A stretch of DNA of 64,000 bases from Lycocorax pyrrhopterus obiensis (taxonomy: Eukaryota > Chordata > Aves > Passeriformes > Paradisaeidae): contig JACSVZ010000001.1 in NCBI GenBank assembly GCA_014706295.1, positions 499,439 through 563,438 on the forward strand, written 5' to 3'. The stretch's first letter is position 1; each line of letters opens with the position of its first letter. Position numbers and translations under genes: made by a program. A model generated the notes under the pieces. That model ran no database searches, was not told where the DNA came from, and was given only the letters and a program-made list of their open reading frames with translations. Of this stretch, positions 1 to 9,400 are shown piece after piece.

Positions 1-431
1 GTCTGTCCGTGTGTCATGCCACACATTTATCCTCCGCCATGCTGCTGGAGACTCTCCCCACACCACCCCAGGGGCTGCTCTGCTGCCCTCACACCGGCTC
101 AGCTGTGCTGCTGACTCGAGTTTAGGGCTCTCTGGAGGGCCTATTCCATGGCTCTGGGGACTCCAGAGAGGTCGTGTGGGTTCAGGGCAGTGTGGAACCT
201 CCTGCCCACGCTCCACACTCTATAATCCAAAGCAGTGTTGGAATCTTCCAGTGGACTTGTGTATTTTCAGTCATTAATCATCTAATTAAGCTAATAAAGA
301 GAGGAAGAGCAGAGTGCAGGGGCGGTGAAGCCTTGGATAAGAGATGTGAAGATGACTGAGTTTGGAGTTAACAGGGTTTTTTAAAAAGTCCAAATCTTCC
401 TGTCTGCTAAAATCTGTCCTCTCTTTTAAAG
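1..431 (+). other. RRM1 intron 5, 3' end
   Basis: No exon or repeat is recognised here. The block ends in a pyrimidine-rich tract and AG at 430-431 that serves exon 6. The segment encoding human residues just before T150 is not present, so the preceding exon lies outside the window. Confidence 0.7.
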
Positions 432-471
432 ACTCTGGAACGCTCCTACTTGCTGAAAATCAACTCCAAAG
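432..471 (+). CDS. RRM1: RRM1 exon 6 (residues 150-162)
   Basis: This 40-nt exon reads [13 protein letters not shown] plus the first base of the V163 codon. The acceptor is ttttaaag and the donor is GTAAGA. The only change from human is Ser for Gly161. Confidence 0.93.
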
Positions 472-3400
472 GTAAGAGCTGTTCCTAGTGCTGAGCACTT
501 CTTAAGAAATTTGAGTTAATTTAAATTAAATTGAAGCTAAGTTTAGGTACTGTGCCGTCAGTGATGCAGGCCCTTGGCTTGGAAATCCTGGGACACCAGA
601 AGGGTCAGAGGTTAATTATAATATCATAAAGCTAAAACATGATTGGATTCTTGACTGGATATTTGATTGGATTTAACTCTTAGTACAGGTGGGGTTTTTT
701 TCCCTCCTCTATGAGAGCAGTTGAGCATTGGAGCAGGTTGTTCCTTGCGTTTTTCAAAGCCTGATGGGATAAAGTCCTGAATAAACAGGCGTGGTGCTCT
801 TCGAGCAGGAGTTGGGCTGGAGAACTCAAGTTCCTTCCAACCTGAATCACTCTGTGATTCCATGAAAACTCTAGCTCTCCAGTGTCCCACTGCACAGTGT
901 TTGGAGCTTGTTGCCGTGACCTCTGTGTCTCTCTGTGACTGTCACATGGAGTCTTCTTTCTCCCTGGCTCTCTGGGTTTAGTTGGTGGGTGAGATGCGGG
1001 AAATGCCCCAGCCACATGCCCTGGCATCCCAAAATCCCTGTGCTGATCCCCAGTGTGCACAGCAGGAAAAGGGGGATTCCGCCCCACTCAGGTGAGACCC
1101 CACCTGCAGAGCTGCCCCAGCCCTGGGGCCCAGCACAGGGAGGACGTGGAGCTGCTGGAGAGAGGCCAGAGGAGGCACCAGGATGAGCAGAGGGATGGAG
1201 CAGCTCTGCTGGGAGGAAAGGCTGGGAGAGCTGGGATTGTTCAGCCTGGAGAGGAGAAGCTTTGGGGTGAGCTCAGTGTGGCCTTGCAGGGCCTGAAGGA
1301 GCTGCAGGAAATATGGAGAGAGACAATTTCCAAGGGCTGGAGGGACAGGACACAGGGAATGGCTTCCCAGTGCCAGAGGGCAGGGATGGATGGGACATTG
1401 GGCAGGAATTGTTCCCTGGGAGGGTGGGCAGGCCCTGGCACAGGGTGCCCAGAGCAGCTGTGGCTGCCCCTGGATCTCTGGCAGTGCCCAAGGCCAGGCT
1501 GGACATTGGGGCTTGGAACAGCCTGGGACAGTGGAAGGTGTCCCTGCCCATGGCAGGGGTGGCACTGGATGGGCTTTAAGGTCCTTCCCACCCCACCCAT
1601 GGAATTCCCCGATTCCGTTCGCTGCAGTTGCCGAGCGTCCCCAGCACATGCTGATGAGGGTGTCTGTGGGCATCCACAAGGCCGACATCGACGCCGCCAT
1701 CGAGACCTACAACCTGCTCTCGGAGCGCTGGTTCACCCACGCCTCGCCCACGCTCTTCAACGCGGGCACCAACCGCCCCCAGCTCTCCAGGTGCTCTCCC
1801 TCTCCTTAAGGCATTCCTGGGCACAGGGAAAGGCTTAGGGATCACATCTGCTCGAGTGAGACACTTGCACAGCCTCTGAAATGAGCAGCTGAGTTTCTGT
1901 GCGTGTTTTATGAAGTTCTGAGCAGCTGCTGTCAAGTTTTAGCTGTCTTTGGGGAAAAATATGGACATTTCTGTAAACTTTGGAGGTAATGGAAACCTTT
2001 GCATGGCTATATTACATTGGAAAGTTCCTGATGTGCATGGTCTGCTGCAGGTTACCAAGTGAATCCTGGTAATTCTTTTCTAAAAGCAGCAAGCATAACA
2101 GATAGGCTTTTGATATCATATATATCAGGGTAAGGATTATATTTTATAAAGGTTTGTATCAATGTATTGGGAAAGGTTCTTCCCCCAGAGGGTGCTGGGC
2201 ACTGCCCACGCTCCCCAGGGAATGGGCACGGCCCCGAGACTGCCAGAGCTCCAGGAGCGTTTGGACAGCGCTGCCAGGGATGCCCAGGGTGGGGTTGTGC
2301 AGGGCCAGAAATTGGACTCTGATCCTTGTAGGTCCCTTCCAACTCAGGGTATTCCATGATTCTATGATTAAAAATGTTTGATAGCAGAGGTATCAGCTGT
2401 ACGAGTATTGCTCGTGCTGTTTTCTGAAGCTCTCCTTTATTCCACACCTGTGGGGTTGCTTTGTGGAGCACATTAAAGGTCCCATGTTTGCCCTGGTTGT
2501 TGCAGCCTGGTGAAACACTTGTGGCTTTTCCTTCCCATCTTTGTCCACTGACACCATTTGTTTCCTTCAGCTGCTTCCTGCTGTGCATGAAGGACGACAG
2601 CATCGAGGGCATCTACGACACCCTGAAGCAGTGTGCCCTCATCTCCAAGTCTGCTGGGGGCATTGGCCTTGCCGTGAGCTGCATCCGCGCCACGGGCAGC
2701 TACATTGCTGGGGTGAGTGTCCAGTGCAGGCCCACTCCTGCTGCTCCCAGGAAATGCCTTCACTCTGGCTGCCAAACCAGTGCTGCTCCTCACTCAGTTC
2801 ACACAGCAGTGAGCCTCCCTCAGTAGTCCCTTGGCCAAAGGCAGGAAGGTTGGTTTTCCTCGGTGTTTTGGCTTCCTGATAGAAATCCTTCCAAAAAGAG
2901 CATCTTATTCCACTGTTTGGTTAGGCAATTCCAACGTTTATCTATTGGCAGCCTAGCAATATGCCCAGAGACTCGTGCACTAGCCCTTTGCGTTTCTGTG
3001 TCTCTAAATGCCCCAGACCATCTGTGGATGTGTGTTTGGGGTTTCTTGTCACAGTGTGTGTAAACCCTGCAAGCCTTTAGGTGACATAATGTAGGGGAAA
3101 GAAGTTGGGAGGGACATTTTATTAACTCTGAGACACATAGCTGATATATACATTTTTGTCAGAAAAAGTGTGGGGAAGAGACTGGAAATAATTGATGGTG
3201 ATCAGTGTAAGAGCTCTGCAGAGCAAGGAAAGACCCACAGGAAATGCAGGCCAGCCCCTGCAGGGAGTTGCTTTTCAGTACTGATGGTTGTCCTGTGCCT
3301 CTGCAGACAAACGGGAATTCCAACGGGCTCGTTCCCATGCTGAGGGTCTACAACAACACCGCCCGTTACGTGGATCAAGGTGGAAACAAGGTACCTCTGA

Positions 3401-6400
3401 CGAGGGTCCAGAAGGGAACCTCGGGTAATGGGAGAGCTTCCACACTGGGAAGGGTTGTCCCATGAATATCAGGGAGCTGATGGAGTGGTTGTTGGTGACA
3501 CATAATCAAAAAAGGGCATTTTCCCCTTGTGTTGGTACCTGGTGTTCCCCTGGTGTTGCCCCCCAGTTCCCAGCTGGTTTGGGGTGTTGTGTGTGCTCAG
3601 GAGCAGGGCAGGAGGTTTCTTTCTGAGGATGGTTTGTTCTGATCCGGGTTGTGTTCCATGTCCCAGAGACCTGGGGCTTTTGCCATCTACCTGGAGCCGT
3701 GGCACCTGGACATCTTTGAGTTCCTGGACTTGAAGAAGAACACTGGGAAAGAAGAGCAGCGAGCCAGGGACCTGTTCTTTGCCCTCTGGATCCCTGATCT
3801 CTTCATGAAGCGAGTGGAAACCAACCAGGTGAGAACTTGGCTGGCACAGAAAAGGTCTGGTGGTGGAGGAGCAGGTGAGCAGCCGTGGAAGGACCTCAGG
3901 AAGGTCTGCAGAGCTGCTTTGCTCCTTGTTCCTTCTGGGACCTTCCTGGAAGAGCTGCTGCACCTTGTTTGAGAACTTAGCTGTGCAGGCAGAGAATGGA
4001 GCTGGACAACTCCAGTGGGATGCTTTGTGTTATCTTACAGCCCATGACGTGTTCTTGGACTGTTGGGCTGTTTTGACCCTGGAGTTTCCTTAAAGCATCA
4101 ACATTTTCTCAGTAAATTGTTCTTGTGCCTGCTTGTATTTCACAGGATCCCAGACTGGTTTGGCTTGGGTGGGACCTTAAAGCTCATCCAGTGCCACCCC
4201 CTGCCATGGGCAGGGACACCTTCCATTGTCCCAGGCTGCTCCAAGCTCCATCCAGCCTGGCCTGGGACACTTCCAGGGATGGGGCAGCCACAGCTTTAAT
4301 TAACAGAGTGCCTAAAGATTTCCTCTGAATATTTTTCCTCATTACAGGACTGGTCCTTAATGTGCCCAAATGAGTGTCCTGGCCTGGATGATGTCTGGGG
4401 AGAGGAATTTGAGAAGCTCTATGAGAGGTAGGAAGAGTGAGCAGACCTGTAAGTGGTGCCATCCTCTCCCAGGGCTGCCCGTGTCCCGCAGGATCCGGGG
4501 CTGTGCGCAGGTTTGAAGTGGGCTCAGAAGTGGCCACTGGGCTCATTGTCAGATTGATAAAAATGTGAGGATGAGGATGTGTCCTTCACACTGTGACCTG
4601 TCTGGGTGGAGCTGTGTGTGAGTGACCATTTCAGCCTGTTAGAGGGACATCCAGGAGCGATCCCCACTCAGAGCACTCCGTGGCTTTGTGTGGAATTGCT
4701 GTGTGGCTGCTGTAGTGACAGATTTGTTTCCCTTCAACAAGGACAGTGCTGCTGCCCTGCTGTGAGGGCTCCCCGTGCTAGTTCAGAGCTCAGCAGTGAG
4801 GAGGGCCTTGGCTGCCCCAGACCCCGAGGAGCTGAAAGGACTCTTTCCCTGGTTTGGGGGGCTCTGGGGCTGACAGGGCTCCCTCTGTGTGTGTTGCAGC
4901 TACGAGCGGCAGGGCCGCGTGCGCAGGGTGGTGAAGGCCCAGCAGCTCTGGTACGCCATCATCGAGTCCCAGACCGAGACTGGCACCCCCTACATGCTCT
5001 ACAAGGACTCCTGCAACAGGAAGAGCAACCAGCAGAACCTGGGCACCATCAAGTGCAGCAACCTGTGCACCGAGATCGTGGAATACACCAGCAAGGAGGA
5101 GGTGGGTGCAGAACGGGAGCTGGGAGCATTGGGGCAAGCTGGGGCTGCTCCTGTGGCAGCTCTCTGGGGTGTGTCTGACTGTTGCTTGGGGAAGGGAACA
5201 GGCGGTTGAGAAAGTTCTGACCTGAGTACTCACAGCTCTTCCCCTGACTGTGGGTTCCCTTCCCACTCCTGTGGAGGATTTGGGATGACACAAGACACCC
5301 TTCAAAGGGAAAGTGACAAGGAACAAGATGGGCTTGAAAGTTCCTTCCAACCCAGACCTTTCTGGGATTCTGTGTAAGGATGGTTTCCAGGCAGTAGAAC
5401 TGACCAGGGCAGGATTTTTCTAGTCATACCGGTTTCTGCTGAACTTTACTGAATTGACGTTACCTTTTGCACAACTTCTGAGGTGCCAGAGGATCAAGGG
5501 GTGCACTTTCCCAGCCTGGCAGGTTCCCTGGTGGGTTGCTTCTGTGCAGTTTGGACAGGGAGCTGCTCTGGAGCTGAGCTGTGTGTTCTTGGCCCATCCC
5601 CGATGGTTCCCTGTCTCTGCCCGCAGGTGGCCGTGTGTAACCTGGCCTCCATCGCCCTGAACATGTACGTGACCCCCGAGCACACCTACGACTTCAAGAA
5701 GCTGGCTGAGGTCACCAAGGTCATTGTCCGAAACCTCAACAAAATCATTGATATCAACTACTACCCTGTGCCAGAGGTGAGTGCTGGGCTGGGGCAGGGC
5801 TGAATCCTGCCCAGAGCAGTGTGGGACACAAGGAATCACAGGGGAACTCCACAGATCTGTTGGGAGCTCTGTTAGCCACCTGTTCCCAGGAGGGACCTGT
5901 GAGTGCCTGCCTGAGCTTCAACCCAGAGCAGTTCCATAGTGAAGCAGTTGTAGGAAAAGCCTCCCACTCTGGTTCTGCCATTGGAATTTTTTCATGTGTG
6001 AGGATTTCTATAAAGCACAGACCAGCACTAGGAACAGAGTGGGAAGTGGAACAGAGGGAAGGATCCTGGAAAGATCCTGAGAGGGTGTAACTCATTTTGG
6101 TTGGTTTTACAACTCCCTGGCAGGAGGGGGCAGCCAGGTGGGGGTCAGGCTCTGCTCCCAGAGAACAAGGGACAGGACAAGAAGAAATGGCCTTGACCTG
6201 TGCCAGGGGAGGTTTAAGTTGAACATTAGAAAAAATTTCATAATGGAAAGGGCTGTCCAGCCCTGGCACAGGCTGCCCAGGGCAGTGGTGAAGTCCTCAT
6301 CCCTGGGAGGGATTTGATATCCATGTGGATGTGGCACTTGGGGACATGGTCAGTGGTGGCCTTGACACTGCTGGGGAACAGCTGGACTTGGTGGGCTCAG

Positions 6401-9400
6401 AGGGATTTCCCAACATCAGTGATTCTGTGATTCTGCGATTCTGCTCTGTTAAATGTCTTCATTTATCAGAATGTGCTGAGTGTTCACTTCTAAATCCTGG
6501 CTGGGTTAAACAACTCACAATCTGTGCTAAGACACTCAGTCTGGGCCTCAGCAAACAGTGGGGCCCTGGGCAGGATGGAAGGTGTGTTGATGCAGAGCTC
6601 ATGGCACGTTGCAGCAGGAGGTTTTGCTCCCAGAGGCCCGTCCCAGCCTGGTTCCCCCCGCAGCTGTGCTGGAGGTGACTCTGTCTGTGCTGTCCTCGCA
6701 GGCCGAGCGCTCCAACCGCCGGCACCGCCCCATCGGCATCGGCGTGCAGGGCCTGGCCGACGCCTTCATCCTCATGAGGTTCCCCTTCGAGAGCGCCGAG
6801 GCCCAGCGCCTCAACCAGCACATCTTCGAGACCATTTACTACGGGGCCCTGGAGGCCAGCTGTGAGCTGGCCAGGGAGCAGGGCCCCTACGACACCTACG
6901 AGGGCTCTCCGGTCAGCAAGGGGGTGAGTGCTAGGGACTGGGGCAGGGAAAAGCTCTGGAAAGCTGATCCTGTGCCTGGGCTGGTGCAGAGACCCGCAGG
7001 GACCTGGCTGATGGCAAGTGGGATCTGATCAGCAGTGCCCTGGAACCAGGAGGGACATCCCTGTCCTGGGGGACACCAGGGCCACCATCACCAGCCTGGC
7101 CAGAGGGGATTGTCCCACTCTGCTCTGGGCTGGGGCGGCCTCACCTCCAGTGCTGGGGACAGTTCTGGGTGTCTCAGTGTAAGAAAGATCCAAGAGAGAG
7201 TCCGAAGGAGGAACACGAGGATGGGGAAGGGTCTGCAGGGGCCACACGAGGTCACTTGGTCAGCTCATCCTGGAGGAGCCTGAGGTCAGAGCTCCCCGGG
7301 GCTGCAGCTCCTCCCGAGGGGCAGCACAGGGACAGCTCCGAGCTCTGCTCCTGGGACAGGGACAGCAGCCAGGGAGCGGCTGGAGCTGGGCCAGGGCAGG
7401 CTCAGGCTGGAGAGCAGGGAAAGGTTCTTCCCCCAGAGGGTGCTGGGCACTGCCCAGGCTCCCCAGGGAATGGGCACGGCCCCGAGGCTGCCAGAGCTCC
7501 AGGAGCGTTTGGACAGCGCTGCCAGGGATGCCCAGGCTGGGATTGTTGGGGGGTCTGTGCAGGGCCAGGAGCTGAATCCATGATCCCTGTGGGTCCCTTC
7601 CAACTCAGGATATTCTGTGATTCTCTGATTTGAAAAGACAAGCAAGACTCAGCCTGTGCTGGCTGTGCCCTGGAGCAGTCACAAGATGGAGTGTTTGTCG
7701 GGTCATACAGGAGCTTCACTGAGATCTAGTTGGAGAGAAGAGTTAATAGGAATAACAGGTCCATTTCCAATGGGGTTTATAAAACATTGAGAAAAGAGTG
7801 CCTTCTCTAATTTGGACCAAACTGTGTTCCTCAGATCCTTCAGTATGACATGTGGAACGTCACCCCCTCTGACCTTTGGGACTGGAAGGCTTTGAAGGAG
7901 AAGATTGCCAAGTGAGTAACCCTATACGGTTTGTAGGAGATGTCAGATAAAACCCAGATGGATTTGGGTGGGAAGGACCTCAAAGCTCATCCAGTGCCAC
8001 CCCTGCCATGGGCAGGGACACCTTCCACTGTCCCTGGGTGCTCCAAGCCCCATCCAGCCTGGCCTTGGTCATGAATTTGGTATGTTCTGTCTACTGAGAA
8101 CTAAAGGTAGGGTCCAAGTGTGAAAACAGCCCCATGTGTTCCCCCCACCCCAGCAGATTTTTCCTCAGAGCTGTTTTTTGGGTGGCTTTCTTTCATTTTT
8201 GTCCTTCCAAGGCAGAGGAGCCCACCCTCACTGCTCTGCTTTAGCTGAGCTCTAATTCCATCTTGGATGCATCAGCAGGAGGATTTGTCTTCCCGTTAAA
8301 CCATAGTGAGGAGTGAGCCGTGAGCTGGGCTTGGGGGCTCTTCCCTGCTGCCAGGGAAAAGCTGAGCCTTGAACATCCCAAAGACAGGAACACTGAAGTG
8401 TGAAGTGCCTGTCATGGACTAATTCCGTCTGTTTGGCTCTAATTTTTAAATGTGGTAAATCTGTCCCCTGTCCTGTGTGTGGAGAGGTTTCAGCCTCTTC
8501 ATGGGCTGCTGGTTCAGTTCTGCCTCAGGGCTGTGGGTTGTGCAGTGCCTGGCAGATCGTCTTCCCTGCACCCCATCCCATGACTGAATCATTTATGAAA
8601 ATAGCAAAGCCCTTAACTCCACTTATTTGACCCACAGTGCCAGTTCAGTAGTGCTTCCCTTTTCCCTGTGAGGGATGTGAGGCTTTGCAGGTTATCCTGG
8701 GTTTCCCAGTCCGTGCTGTTCCTGGCTCTGTTCTGTCTCCCTTGGCTGCAGCTCCCTAACTTTGCCTGTTGTCCCCAGATACGGTGTCAGGAACAGCCTC
8801 CTCATTTCCCCCATGCCAACAGCTTCCACTGCCCAGATCCTGGGCAACAACGAGTCCATCGAGCCCTACACCAGCAACATCTACACACGCAGGGTCCTCT
8901 CGGGGGAGTTCCAGGTGAGCTCTGGGAAGAGCTTTGCTGTTTCCTTATTTGTTACGACTAAGGAAGACAAAGGGAGGCCTCACACATGGGGGCTCAGTTC
9001 AGCTGCATGTTTGTGTCCAAGCACCAAGGGGACCTGGAGCACTGGGTGCTGCAGGAGTCCAGCTTTGTGTGTTCCACAGTCACCGTGGAATAGGTGAAAT
9101 TATAAACAAGCGCTGCTTTTGTTTGGGAAAAACCTTTGTGGGGCCTCAAGATGGGCTGCAGGAATAACTGCTGAGGGGGAGTTGGTGATGCGATGGAAGG
9201 GTCATGGAAAGAGTAGCTGAGACCATGGTCCTGAGAATGAGCTGTGAAGCACTCAGAGGTCTGAAGGGGCCATTGCAGAGCTCCACAGGCTCAGGGGGGT
9301 CTGTCAGTTAGGGAAGGGAGTGAAACAAGTCGAGCTCGGGAGACTGGAGTTAGCAAAGACCCCTCTGGAGACAAGGGGAACCTGTCCCTGTTTGGGAGGT

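Noticed and set aside
1..431. Possible upstream RRM1 exon
   Set aside because: No frame matches the expected residues before T150; the stretch reads as intron.
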